DNA from: Paracoccaceae bacterium | GTDB taxonomy: Bacteria > Pseudomonadota > Alphaproteobacteria > Rhodobacterales > Rhodobacteraceae | Direction of reading: 5' to 3' | Assembly (NCBI GenBank): GCA_028284605.1 | Contig: JANQRL010000048.1 | Span: 1 to 64,000 of the forward strand | Length of the DNA: 64,000 bases | In this document: positions 51,777-60,408 of the stretch, piece by piece | How positions within the stretch are numbered: position 1 is the first letter of the stretch | Layout of the letters: each line of letters opens with the position of its first letter | Notes under the pieces: model-generated | The model's input: the letters and a program-made list of their open reading frames with translations, nothing else | Told to the model about the DNA's origin: nothing | Database searches by the model: none | Position numbers and translations under genes: made by a program

Positions 51777-53171
51777 CTAGGCCGCCGTGCCGCTGGCCGA
51801 TGCAGAGGGGACGGAGAGGCGGGCCACCTCGGCGATGTCACCCAGGGAGGCCGATTGCCACGACAGATCGAGCAGGCGCTGGGCCGCGGCCTCTCCAATG
51901 ACGAGCGCGGCCTGGACGCGGAACTTCTCCGACACCTGCGCGTCGGTCAGGGGCATCTCGACGCTGCCAAGGGCGCGCGCGACATGCGTCGTCTCGGTCG
52001 AGCCGTCCTTGAAGCGCACGTCGATGGTGACGGAGGCGCTGTGGCAGTCCGGGTCGGCCGTCGCCGTGATCCTGTCGCGCAGAGCAACGATCTCGGGCCG
52101 CTTGACGATCTCGTCGGTGAAGGCGGTCGGCGCCCCGTCGCCGCGTAACAGCGCACAGGCGGCGGCGTGAAAGACGCTGAACTTGCCTTCGAGCCCGGTC
52201 TGCGGGTCCCGCTTGCCGGTCAGTTCGAGGACCAGCGGATGGGCGTTCAGGTGTAGGGATGCGACATCCTCAACCCGGTCGCCGAGCGCCTCGCGGAGCT
52301 GAATGCAGCCGTCGATCGCGGGGTGGATGACGATCCCGCAGGCGAAGGGCTTGTAGGAGTTCAGCGCGGATTCCCAATGCGTGCCGAGGCCGTCCACGAT
52401 CTCCGACCAATCCTGCTTGTCGGACATCGTGCAGGCAAAGCCGCGCGGCGCCTCCAAGATGCGCTCGGAACTGTCGAACCCGGCGGCGGCCATCAGCGCG
52501 CCGGTCAGGCCGTTTTGTGCGGCCCGGCCCGGGTGGAAGCTCTTGGTCATGGTGCCGAACTGCTCGCGGAAGCCCGAGGATTGGGTGCCGGCCAGGCCGA
52601 AGGCCCAGCGCATCTGCTGTTTGCTGAGCCCAAGGAGTTTGCCCGCCGCCGCCGCCGCCCCGAAGACGCCGGCCGTTCCGGTGATGTGCCAGCCCCGGTC
52701 GTAGTGATGCGGGTAGACGGCGTTTCCGATCCGGCACTCGACCTCCACCCCGAAGATCAGGGCCGTCAGGAAGTCGTCGCCCGAGATGGCCCGGGTTTCG
52801 GCCAGCGCGAGAATGGCGGAGGCGACGGGGCCGGCCGGGTGGATGATCGTCTTGAGATGGGTGTCGTCGTAATCGAGGACATGCGAGGTGATCCCGTTGA
52901 GCAGCGCGGCATGCAGCGCGTCCATCTTCTCGGTCCGGCCCAGGATCGTGGAGGTCGGCGTCCCGCTGAACGGGGTGAGGGCTCTCAGAGCGGCGTCGAC
53001 GGTTTCATGGGACGCGCCGCCGACGGCGCAGCCGACCCAGTTCACGAATGTGCGCAGGCCCTCGGCCCGGACGGCCTCGGGGATATCGCTGCCGCCGGTT
53101 TCGACCACCCAATCGGTCAGGATTTCGGTGACATTGGGCGTTCCGGGCGGGGTTGGCTGATGTCCACTCAC
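51777..53171 (-). CDS. MmgE/PrpD family protein
   Basis: A 464-aa protein of the 2-methylcitrate dehydratase/cis-aconitate decarboxylase family: VNWVGCAVGGASHETVDAAL, HVLDYDDTHLKTIIHPAGPV, AFGLAGTQSSGFREQFGTM, TKSFHPGRAAQNG. Members dehydrate or decarboxylate tricarboxylates and isomerise related acids. I prefer GTG 53171, which has AGGAG at 8 nt; ATG 53201 has no ribosome site. It is divergent from tctC set 3, so the imported acid is probably its substrate. Confidence 0.91.
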   Translation of the reverse strand: MSGHQPTPPGTPNVTEILTDWVVETGGSDIPEAVRAEGLRTFVNWVGCAVGGASHETVDAALRALTPFSGTPTSTILGRTEKMDALHAALLNGITSHVLDYDDTHLKTIIHPAGPVASAILALAETRAISGDDFLTALIFGVEVECRIGNAVYPHHYDRGWHITGTAGVFGAAAAAGKLLGLSKQQMRWAFGLAGTQSSGFREQFGTMTKSFHPGRAAQNGLTGALMAAAGFDSSERILEAPRGFACTMSDKQDWSEIVDGLGTHWESALNSYKPFACGIVIHPAIDGCIQLREALGDRVEDVASLHLNAHPLVLELTGKRDPQTGLEGKFSVFHAAACALLRGDGAPTAFTDEIVKRPEIVALRDRITATADPDCHSASVTIDVRFKDGSTETTHVARALGSVEMPLTDAQVSEKFRVQAALVIGEAAAQRLLDLSWQSASLGDIAEVARLSVPSASASGTAA

Positions 53172-53278
53172 AGTCGGTCTCCTGGTAATCGCCAAGGGCA
53201 TTGCCCGGCGGTGCGGGGTTTGCGGCCGGGGCGCTCCGGCGGCCGCAACTTGCCCGGTGCTAGCACTCGATCTTTCAG

Positions 53279-53290
53279 ATTGTCAACAGT
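53279..53290. promoter_or_regulatory. GntR/FCD operator, mmgE side
   Basis: ATTGTCAACAGT, the reverse complement form (ACTGTTGACAAT) of the motif at 50949 and 53420. It lies about 110 bp upstream of the MmgE/PrpD start in an AT-rich divergent promoter region (53172-53520, 349 bp without genes). Confidence 0.6.
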
Positions 53291-53419
53291 ATACAATAAG
53301 TGCAGACAGCCGATATGCGCTCACTATATCCGACGTCGCGATCATAAACATATTAGATGCAATAGCTTAATGCTCACGCTCCGGAGGCGGTCTCTCGCGA
53401 AAAGCAATCTCAACTATAA

Positions 53420-53431
53420 ACTGTTGACAGT
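53420..53431. promoter_or_regulatory. GntR/FCD operator, tctC side
   Basis: ACTGTTGACAGT: palindromic half-sites ACTGT and ACAGT around TG. It is the most symmetric of the three copies and lies about 90 bp before the tctC start. Confidence 0.65.
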
Positions 53432-53520
53432 TTTCAGAAGCCGCTCTATCCCTTGCACAATCCCGAGAGTCGCGGCTTGCGGCCTTGGAAGACCTCAGTC
53501 GCCACAGGGAGGACAGTGAC

Positions 53521-54513
53521 ATGAGCAACATGACGAGACGCGGAGTGCTGAAGGGCGCCACGGCGCTGGGCGCGATGATCGCCGCGCCGACCGTCCTGCG
53601 GGCCCAGGCGGCCTATCCGAGCCAGCCGATCAATGTGGTCGTGCCGTTCGATACCGGCGGGTACAATGACCGCCTGGCTAGGGCGCTGGCGCCCTACTTG
53701 CAGGACGCCCTGGGTCAGCCGCTGATCATCGTCAATCGGGGCGGCGCGGGGGCGCTTCTGGGCCACACCTATTTCATGCAGCAGCCCGATGACGGCTACA
53801 CCATCATCTGCACCTCCGCCGCGCCGTTCCTGCCGCTCAACGTCCTGACGCAGAACGCGTCCTTCGACGTTTCCGACTTCCACATGATCAACACGCCGTC
53901 GCGCGACTACACGATGATGACGACCGCCAACGGCACCGGTATCACCTCCGTGCAGGAGGTCATCGACCGTCTGAAAGAGGATGCCGGCAGCCTCTCCATC
54001 GGCATCCAGCCCGCCTCGGCGGATCTGGTGAATCTCATGCTCTTCGCCGATGCGCACGGGATCGACCGGGCCGGTCTGCGCCTGGTGACCTATTCCGGCG
54101 GCGGGCCGACCCGCAACGCGACCGCGGGCGCTGTCGTCGATGTCGGCATGGTCGGCGGACAGGGCTTCCTGCGCCTTGCCGATCAGGTCACGCCGCTGAT
54201 GGTCTTCGACAGCGGCCCGCGGGATGGCTGGGAGGCGCCGGCGGTGGTCGACGTGTCCGGTGCGGATGCGCAATTCGTCGCCGGTTCGCAGCGCGGCTGG
54301 GGTGTTCACGCATCGCTGCTGGCGTCGCATCCGGACCGCTACGAGGTCATCGCTTCGGCCATCGAATCCGTCTCCAAGGACCCGGCGGTCATCGCGGCCC
54401 TGCAAGAGCAGGACCTGGCCACGGATTGGCACGGGCCAGAGGCGTCCAACAGATCGATCCGGCAGACCTTCGAGGTGATGAGCCGTCACGTCGATCTGTT
54501 GCAGGGCAGCTAG
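53521..54513 (+). CDS. TTT transporter periplasmic binding protein TctC (set 3)
   Basis: A 330-aa Bug-family receptor. The N-terminus MTRRGVLKGATALGAM is twin-arginine-like, so export may be by Tat rather than Sec. Core motifs: VVVPFDTGGYNDRLARALAP, VNRGGAGALLGHTYF, DGYTIICTSAAPF. The start at 53521 has GGGAGG at 8 nt. It is transcribed away from MmgE/PrpD under the shared operators and is followed by strong dyads before tctB. Confidence 0.92.
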   Translation: MSNMTRRGVLKGATALGAMIAAPTVLRAQAAYPSQPINVVVPFDTGGYNDRLARALAPYLQDALGQPLIIVNRGGAGALLGHTYFMQQPDDGYTIICTSAAPFLPLNVLTQNASFDVSDFHMINTPSRDYTMMTTANGTGITSVQEVIDRLKEDAGSLSIGIQPASADLVNLMLFADAHGIDRAGLRLVTYSGGGPTRNATAGAVVDVGMVGGQGFLRLADQVTPLMVFDSGPRDGWEAPAVVDVSGADAQFVAGSQRGWGVHASLLASHPDRYEVIASAIESVSKDPAVIAALQEQDLATDWHGPEASNRSIRQTFEVMSRHVDLLQGS

Positions 54514-54528
54514 GGCCCGGCCGGGCCC
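54513..54528. other. GC-rich palindrome just after the tctC stop (set 3)
   Basis: GGGCCCGGCCGGGCCC is a perfect 16-bp palindrome starting at the last base of the tctC stop codon, 4 nt before the longer stem-loop at 54533-54568. Confidence 0.6.
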
Positions 54529-54532
54529 AGAG

Positions 54533-54568
54533 CTTTCGTGGCGCCGGAGAGGTCTCGCGCCACGAAAG
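54533..54568 (+). other. Intercistronic stem-loop between tctC and tctB (set 3)
   Basis: CTTTCGTGGCGC and GCGCCACGAAAG form a perfect 12-bp stem around a 12-nt loop. There is no U-tract. It stands where set 2 has its 13-bp hairpin (35195-35225), consistent with mRNA protection or partial termination that gives more receptor than permease. Confidence 0.7.
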
Positions 54569-54605
54569 TCAGGCCCTTTCTGAGATGCATCCAAAGGGGG
54601 GAGCC

Positions 54606-55073
54606 ATGGACCGCGACAATGCCCGACGCCGGGTGGAATGGGGTCATCTTGTTCTCCTCGCTCTGATCATCGGAAGCGCGATTGCCTATCTCCTGGATGC
54701 CCGCGCGACCTCGACGGCGACGAATAACATCGCGCTCGTTCAGCCGACCTCGGTCTTCGTGTTCATCCTGGGCCTGCTCGTCCTGTCCCAGGCTTTCCCG
54801 AAGACCGACGGCGACGATGCCGAAACCCGCGCGTCAGAACGGGCGGAACTGATCCGGGTCGGCCTTCTGGCGGCGGCATTCGGCGTCTTCATCCTGTCGC
54901 TCGAAACCCTTGGCTTCGATCTGGCAACGCTGCTCTTCGTGGCCGGCGGGCTTTACCTCTGCGGCGAGCGCCGGGTCTGGGTCATAGCGCTCTATGCGCT
55001 CCTGTTCACGCTGATCGTGGTCTCCGGATATCAGTGGCTGGTGCCGTTTCCGTTCCCGATGACGGTGCTCTGA
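54606..55073 (+). CDS. TTT transporter small membrane protein TctB (set 3)
   Basis: A 155-aa protein with four membrane helices (HLVLLALIIGSAIAYLL, TSVFVFILGLLVLSQ, then two in LLAAAFGVFILSL to FTLIVVSGYQW). The start is preceded by AAAGGGGGGAG. TctA starts one nt after its stop. Confidence 0.9.
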   Translation: MDRDNARRRVEWGHLVLLALIIGSAIAYLLDARATSTATNNIALVQPTSVFVFILGLLVLSQAFPKTDGDDAETRASERAELIRVGLLAAAFGVFILSLETLGFDLATLLFVAGGLYLCGERRVWVIALYALLFTLIVVSGYQWLVPFPFPMTVL

Positions 55074-55074
55074 C

Positions 55075-56592
55075 ATGCTCGATTTCGACGCCGTTTCCTC
55101 CGCTTTCGAGCTTCTCGGCTCCTCCGCGTCCGCCTGGGTCTACCTCCTTCCGGGCCTGCTGATCGGCCTCGTCTTCGGCGCGATGCCGGGCATCTCGATC
55201 ACCATGGCCATGGCGATCTTCCTGCCGCTGACGCTCTATATGGATTTCCTGCCGGCGATCATCTTCCTGACCGCGATCTATACCGGGGCCGGGTTCGGCG
55301 GCTCGGTCCCGGCCGTGCTGATGAACATCCCCGGCACGTCCTCGGCGCTCGCCACGACATTCGACGGCTACCCGATGGCGCGGGCCGGCCGGCACAACGA
55401 GGCCCTGGGCGTGGCGCTGGCCTCCTCCGTTATCGGCACCTTGTCCTCCTACATCCTGCTGCTTCTGCTGATCGTGCCGGTCTCCGCCGTGGTTCTGAAA
55501 CTCGGCCCTCTGGAGATGTTCGCCATCGCCGTCTGGGGGATGCTGCTGCTTGGCTCGCTCTCCGGCAATTCGGTGGCGCGCGGCCTTCTGGCCGGTGCCT
55601 TCGGCGTGCTGATCGGCACCATCGGGATGAACACTGCCGGCTATGTGCGGGGGACAATGGGCGTGCCCTGGCTGCTCGACGGCGTTCCGGTCATTCCGGC
55701 GATGATGGGGCTGCTGGCCGCGAGCCAGTTGCTCAACCTCATCAACACCACGTACCTGATCGAGAACGAAGAGGATCGGGGGATCAGTTTCGCCGCGATC
55801 CTCGCCGGCGCGAAAACCGCGATCCGCTATCCCCTGATCATGATGCGCGGCGCCGGGATCGGCGTGGTCATCGGCTCGATCCCCGGGGTCGGCTCCTCGA
55901 TCTCCAACCTGATCTCCTATTCCGAGACCAAGCGGAACGCCCCGGATGCGGAGACCTTCGGCACCGGCAACCCGAAGGGTGTGATCGCCGCGGAATCGGC
56001 GAACTCCTCCTCCGAAGGCGGCGCGATGGCCACCATGTTCGCGCTCGGCATCCCGGGCGGCGGGGCGACGGCGATCCTGCTCGCCGCCTTCGCGATGCAC
56101 AATGTGGTTGGCGGTCCGCAATTCATCGCCAACAGCAAGGACATCGTCTACGCGATCATCTTCACGAATTTCGCCCAGGCGGTGTGCCTGATGTTCGTCG
56201 GCCTGCTCTTCGTCTATGCGGCGGCCTATATCGTCCGCGTACCCCTGCGGTTCCTGATCCCGAGCGTGCTGGCGGTTTCGACCTTCGGCGCCTATGCGAT
56301 CTCGAACTCGCTCTCCGGGCCGATCACGCTCTTCGTCTTCTCGCTCATCGGCTGGCTGATGCTGCGCTACGGCTACCCGGTCGCGGCCACGGTCGTGGGG
56401 ATGCTGCTCGGGGGGTTGCTTGAAGAGAACCTGATCCGGACCTTGCAGATCAGCCGCGGTGAGTTCAGCTATTTCCTGGAGCGTCCCGGCGCGCTTGCGA
56501 TCTTTGCGCTGATGTTGGTGTCCATTGGATTGACGATCCTCAATTCCAATCGACGCAAGCGCCTGGAGCGGTCGAGCGAAATCGGAAGCTGA
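55075..56592 (+). CDS. TTT transporter large permease TctA (set 3)
   Basis: A 505-aa permease with TctA motifs FGAMPGISITMAMAIFLPLT, YTGAGFGGSVPAVLMNIPG followed by DGYPMARAGR, GSIPGVGSSISNLISYSE and ALGIPGGGATAILLAAFAM. About 12 helices. An AbrB-family membrane protein follows after 92 bp on the same strand. Confidence 0.95.
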   Translation: MLDFDAVSSAFELLGSSASAWVYLLPGLLIGLVFGAMPGISITMAMAIFLPLTLYMDFLPAIIFLTAIYTGAGFGGSVPAVLMNIPGTSSALATTFDGYPMARAGRHNEALGVALASSVIGTLSSYILLLLLIVPVSAVVLKLGPLEMFAIAVWGMLLLGSLSGNSVARGLLAGAFGVLIGTIGMNTAGYVRGTMGVPWLLDGVPVIPAMMGLLAASQLLNLINTTYLIENEEDRGISFAAILAGAKTAIRYPLIMMRGAGIGVVIGSIPGVGSSISNLISYSETKRNAPDAETFGTGNPKGVIAAESANSSSEGGAMATMFALGIPGGGATAILLAAFAMHNVVGGPQFIANSKDIVYAIIFTNFAQAVCLMFVGLLFVYAAAYIVRVPLRFLIPSVLAVSTFGAYAISNSLSGPITLFVFSLIGWLMLRYGYPVAATVVGMLLGGLLEENLIRTLQISRGEFSYFLERPGALAIFALMLVSIGLTILNSNRRKRLERSSEIGS

Positions 56593-56684
56593 TCCGCAAT
56601 AGGCGATCGGCACTCCGATCTCGCGCGATGTCCGGTAGGGAAGGCGACCGCAACGGCGGGTCGTGACACGAGCAGGTGGGGCGA

Positions 56685-57746
56685 ATGGCAATAGACTGGG
56701 CCGGGCTGGGGCGTTTCCTTGCGATCCTGGCGGCGTCCATCCTCGGTGGGTGGCTCTGGTCCCGGCTGGGCCTGCCGCTCGGCTGGTTGATGGGAGCCGC
56801 AATCGTCACCGGCGGTCTGGCCATGTCCGGCATCCGGGTCACGATCCCGAAGACGCCCCATCGCGCCGGCCTGATCCTGATCGGGAGCAGCGTCGGCCTC
56901 ACCCTGAGCCCGGATGTCGCCGGCCGCATGCTCGGCTGGGCGCCGCTGATGGTCTTCGCCGCCTTTCTGGGGATCGCGTTGGCGTGCCTCTTTGCGCCGA
57001 TCTATGCGCGTCTTGGGCGGATTACCCCGGCGACGGCGTATTTCTCTCTCCTGCCCGGGGGGGTTATCGAAATGGCGCGGATCGGCGAGGACAACGGCGC
57101 CGATCCGACCACGATCGCCGCGATCCACGCCCTGCGCGTCGGGCTGGTCGTCGGGGTTCTGCCTCTGGTTCTGTTCGCCTTCGTGCCGCTATCGACGGCG
57201 GTGCCGACGGCCGGGTCGGACGGCACGCCGCTTGCCCTGCTGGCCGCCTTCTTGGTCGGCGCGCTGGGTGGCGTTGTCGGGGATCGCCTCGGGCTTCCGG
57301 CCGCCTGGCTTCTTGGCGCGGTCCTGAGCGTCGGGCTTGCCGCCTCCAGCGGTCTGATTGAGGGCGGCATCCCCGCCGAGCTTCTTGCCGCGGCCCAGGT
57401 CATCGTTGGAATGGCGCTTGGTGCCCGGTTCGACCGCGAGCGAATGTCCAGTATCCCAAGGGCAATTGTCGCGGGGATTCCCTCGATCCTCCTGATCATG
57501 ACGGCCATGGCCGGCGCTGCGAGTCTTGCGGCCTTGGCGACCGGCCAAAGCCTGTCATCCCTCGTTCTGGCGTTTTCGATCGGCGGGATGGCGGAAATGG
57601 TGCTGACGGCGAAATCGCTGGGGCAGGACGCCCTCACCGTCGCAGCGTTCCAGACCGTCCGCGCGGTGATCGTCAACGGACTTGCGGGACCGATCTGGCG
57701 CAGACTTGCGCGATCCTCGTCCGGGCCGGGCGGTCGGGGACGATAG
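56685..57746 (+). CDS. AbrB family membrane protein (PF05145 type)
   Basis: A 353-aa protein with about ten helices in two repeats: GLPLGWLMGAAIVTGGLAMS and GLPAAWLLGAVLSVGLAAS are the matching segments, each preceded by a GGWLWSRLG/GGVVGDRLG turn. These proteins are often found beside TTT transporters and have been annotated as ammonia monooxygenase or regulator AbrB by weak similarity; a membrane transporter role is more likely. Start: ATG 56685, alternative GTG 56676. Confidence 0.86.
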   Translation: MAIDWAGLGRFLAILAASILGGWLWSRLGLPLGWLMGAAIVTGGLAMSGIRVTIPKTPHRAGLILIGSSVGLTLSPDVAGRMLGWAPLMVFAAFLGIALACLFAPIYARLGRITPATAYFSLLPGGVIEMARIGEDNGADPTTIAAIHALRVGLVVGVLPLVLFAFVPLSTAVPTAGSDGTPLALLAAFLVGALGGVVGDRLGLPAAWLLGAVLSVGLAASSGLIEGGIPAELLAAAQVIVGMALGARFDRERMSSIPRAIVAGIPSILLIMTAMAGAASLAALATGQSLSSLVLAFSIGGMAEMVLTAKSLGQDALTVAAFQTVRAVIVNGLAGPIWRRLARSSSGPGGRGR

Positions 57747-57799
57747 GCACACGTGTCGCTCAATCGATACAGGGGACCGAAGAGAGAAGGTCCCTGACC

Positions 57800-57915
57800 G
57801 GGCCCCTTCAAGCGGTTCAAGGCGCCCCGCGAGACCATCCGCCTGATGGTGATGCGCGACATGCGGTGTCCGCACTTGCCTCGGAACGTCGAAGATCTGC
57901 CGGAGGCGTACCGTG
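57800..57915 (+). pseudogene. Possible remnant of an IS6-type transposase N-terminus
   Basis: In the 359-bp gap between the AbrB-type gene and the enolase paralog one plus frame reads PFKRFKAPRETIRLMV then RNVEDLPEA. It loosely parallels the IS6 N-terminus (FKRHRFP-EII, YRDVRDLLAERG). No downstream DDE domain is seen and the frame soon loses any similarity. I see nothing else in the gap. Confidence 0.25.
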
Positions 57916-58105
57916 CTCCCGCCCGATGCAGCGTGGACGGAAGCGCCGCCAGCCGCGCCTCTGCCTCGAACCACGTCGATCAGGAACACGGTCTGTCTCC
58001 TCGAAACCGCTCCAAACTGAACTGCTTTGCGGCTCTCGCCGGTTGGCGCGGAGCTTGCACCGATTGAGCCGCAGGATCACCGCGTCATCGGGGACCGGTC
58101 CGTGC

Positions 58106-59404
58106 TCATCTGCCGGCACCGCGCAACACGGTCCAACGGAATGCCTCCCGTCCCGCCATGCGCGCATGTCCAAGGGCATCGGCGATCCGGAGACCCTCAT
58201 TCCATTTCGCCATCCGTTCGGAGCGGGCGAAGGAGCCGACCTTGAGCTGCCGCGCGCCCCAGCCGACGGCCAGGTGGACGATGGTCACATCCTCGGTCTC
58301 GCCGGACCGCGCGGAGACGATGGCGTCCCAGCCCAGGCGGCGCGCCGCCTCGAGCGCCGCGCGGGCCTCGGTCAGCGTGCCGGCCTGGTTCGGTTTGACC
58401 AGAACGGCGTTGCAGGCGCCGCGCCGGGCCGCGTCCTCGACCCGGGCCGCGTTCGTCACGAGGACGTCGTCACCCACGACCTGGAGCGCGGCCGGCGCCT
58501 GCCGGCTGAAGGCGGCGAGCCCTTCGGCATCGGCCTCATCGAGGGGATCCTCGACGGACACGATCGGATAGTCGCGGACCCAGGCCAGGACCAGATCGAC
58601 CATCTCGTCGCGGCTCAGCGTCGTCCCGTCGGCGGCCAGTGTGTAGAGCCCGTCGTCATGAAACTCCGAGGCCGCGATGTCGAGCGAGATCGCCATATCC
58701 TCGCCAGGGCGCAGCCCGGCCCGTTCGATGGCGCGCACAAGACGGTCGAGCGCCTCCTCGTTGCTGTCGAAGGCCGGCCAGTAGCCTCCCTCATCGGCCA
58801 CACCGGCAAGAAGCCCGGCTTCTGCCATGACCTCGCCCGCGGCAAGATAGACCCGCGCCGTCCAGTCGAGTGCCTGCCGGTAGTCCTCGGCCCCGACGGC
58901 CACGACCATGTAGTCCTGGACATCGACGCGCCGCGCCGCATGCGCGCCGCCGCCGAAAATCTGCACCTCCGGCAGCGGCAGGAATGGGTCGGCGCCGTCG
59001 GAGAGCTCCTGCCAGAGCGGGCGCCCGCGATGGACCGCGCGGGCCCAGGCCGCCGCCATCGACACCGCGATCATCGCGTTACCGCCGAGGATCGACTTTT
59101 GCGGCGTGCCGTCCAGGTCCAGAAGCGCCGCGTCGATCCCGGATTGGTCCTCCACCGACATCCCTGTGAGCCGCGGCGCGATGACCTCTTCGATGCCGCG
59201 CAGCGCGGCGCTGACGCCCCATCTGTCGAGGCCGCTGCCCCCGTCGCGAAGGTCGACGGCCTCGTTGCTGCCACGCGAGGCCCCGGCGGGCGCCGCCGCC
59301 CGCCCGATGCTGCCATCGGCGAGGACGATCTCGACCTCGACCGTGGGGCGCCCCCGGCTGTCCCAGATCTGCCGGGGCCGAACCTCGGAGATGCGCGCGT
59401 TCAT
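58106..59404 (-). CDS. Enolase-family paralog with altered active site
   Basis: A 432-aa enolase homolog, last gene of the rhamnose operon. Most landmarks remain: GGGAHA (H155), ADEGGY, ISLDIAASEF, SVEDPLDE, VVGDDVLVTN, VLVKPNQAGTLTE, and QLKVGSFARSERMAKWN with K388. Two catalytic positions differ. The histidine of the universal SHRSGETED motif is A365 (SARSGETED), and the glutamate of QEFM is D164 (QDYM). The mobile loop SGASTG reads AGASRG. It is therefore probably not a glycolytic 2-phosphoglycerate dehydratase and may act on a related phospho- or sugar acid. Confidence 0.88.
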   Translation of the reverse strand: MNARISEVRPRQIWDSRGRPTVEVEIVLADGSIGRAAAPAGASRGSNEAVDLRDGGSGLDRWGVSAALRGIEEVIAPRLTGMSVEDQSGIDAALLDLDGTPQKSILGGNAMIAVSMAAAWARAVHRGRPLWQELSDGADPFLPLPEVQIFGGGAHAARRVDVQDYMVVAVGAEDYRQALDWTARVYLAAGEVMAEAGLLAGVADEGGYWPAFDSNEEALDRLVRAIERAGLRPGEDMAISLDIAASEFHDDGLYTLAADGTTLSRDEMVDLVLAWVRDYPIVSVEDPLDEADAEGLAAFSRQAPAALQVVGDDVLVTNAARVEDAARRGACNAVLVKPNQAGTLTEARAALEAARRLGWDAIVSARSGETEDVTIVHLAVGWGARQLKVGSFARSERMAKWNEGLRIADALGHARMAGREAFRWTVLRGAGR

Positions 59405-60408
59405 GCCTCTTGCCTCAACTGTGCTTCGAGCCGCCGGGCGATGTCGACCGGGTGTGCCGATGGCTCCGCCAGCGCGGCGCGGGCCAGGTCGCGCACCTTG
59501 TCGCGCTCGCGCGCCTCGGTGATGTATTCGACCGGCGACTTGCCGTCGATCCGGGCCAGCAGCAGCCCGGGCAGCAGGGTCGCGGTGCGCATCCGGATCG
59601 CGGCGCGGGGCTCCCAGTCGACATGGGCCTCATAGGTGGACCAGAACCGCCGGAACCCGTCCAGAAGTACCGGCGCGTTCGCGGGCATGTGCAGGGCCTT
59701 GAGCAGGATGTGGTTCAGGCAGAAGGCCGGGTCGAAGGCCGGGTCCCCGAACCATGCACACTCGGCGTCGAGCAGAACCGGTGCGCCGTCGGGACCGATC
59801 AGGATGTTCTTCGGGCTGAGATCGCCATGGACCAGCGCCAGCTTCGTCGCCGCCGTCCGGTCCGCGATCGCGCCCAGTTGCGACGACAGGTCCGGGTGCC
59901 GCTCCGCCGTGGCGCGCAGATAGGGCGCCAGACGCAGCGCTTCGAAGTTGCGGTCCGAGGCGAAGGCCGCGCGCAGATCGGCGCGCCCGGCGGTCGCCGC
60001 ATGGATGCGCCCGATGCCGTGGGCCGTTGTCTCGAACGGGGCCGGCGCGATGCGGCCGGCGAGAAGCTCCGCCTTCCAAAGCGCGAACCGCTCGGGCGGC
60101 AGATATTCCATCGCGAAGAGGCCGGCCTTGGGGTCGTCGGCGATCACCTGTGGCGCCAGCCCCGGCACGATCTCGGCAACCGCCCCATACCATTGCGCCT
60201 CATAGCGGTTCCGGTCTGTCGGCACCTGCCAATCGGCCGCGACACGGAGCCTGGAGAGCGCGCGCTTGACGCAGATGCTCTGTCCGTCCGCGACCGGAAC
60301 CCGCCAGATGTCGGAGGACACGCCCCCGGTCAGGGCTTCCGCGGGCCCCACCGGGGCGAGGCCGCTGCGGTCGAGAAAGGCCGCGACATCCTCCGGCAGG
60401 CCGCTCAT
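59401..60408 (-). CDS. Aminoglycoside phosphotransferase-fold (APH/choline kinase-like) kinase
   Basis: A 335-aa small-molecule kinase. The catalytic Brenner motif is LVHGDLSPKNILI, followed by the metal Asp in PVLLDAECAWFGDP, and the N-lobe lysine is in ICVKRAL. Overlaps of 4 bp with both neighbours place it firmly in the rhamnose operon, between the FGGY kinase and the enolase paralog. The fold phosphorylates hydroxyls on sugars, choline or antibiotics; here a sugar intermediate is the likely target. Confidence 0.88.
   Translation of the reverse strand: MSGLPEDVAAFLDRSGLAPVGPAEALTGGVSSDIWRVPVADGQSICVKRALSRLRVAADWQVPTDRNRYEAQWYGAVAEIVPGLAPQVIADDPKAGLFAMEYLPPERFALWKAELLAGRIAPAPFETTAHGIGRIHAATAGRADLRAAFASDRNFEALRLAPYLRATAERHPDLSSQLGAIADRTAATKLALVHGDLSPKNILIGPDGAPVLLDAECAWFGDPAFDPAFCLNHILLKALHMPANAPVLLDGFRRFWSTYEAHVDWEPRAAIRMRTATLLPGLLLARIDGKSPVEYITEARERDKVRDLARAALAEPSAHPVDIARRLEAQLRQEA

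Noticed and set aside
58019-58105. Small plus-strand frames between the AbrB-type gene and the enolase paralog
   Set aside because: They run antisense into the enolase-family gene and lack domain signals.
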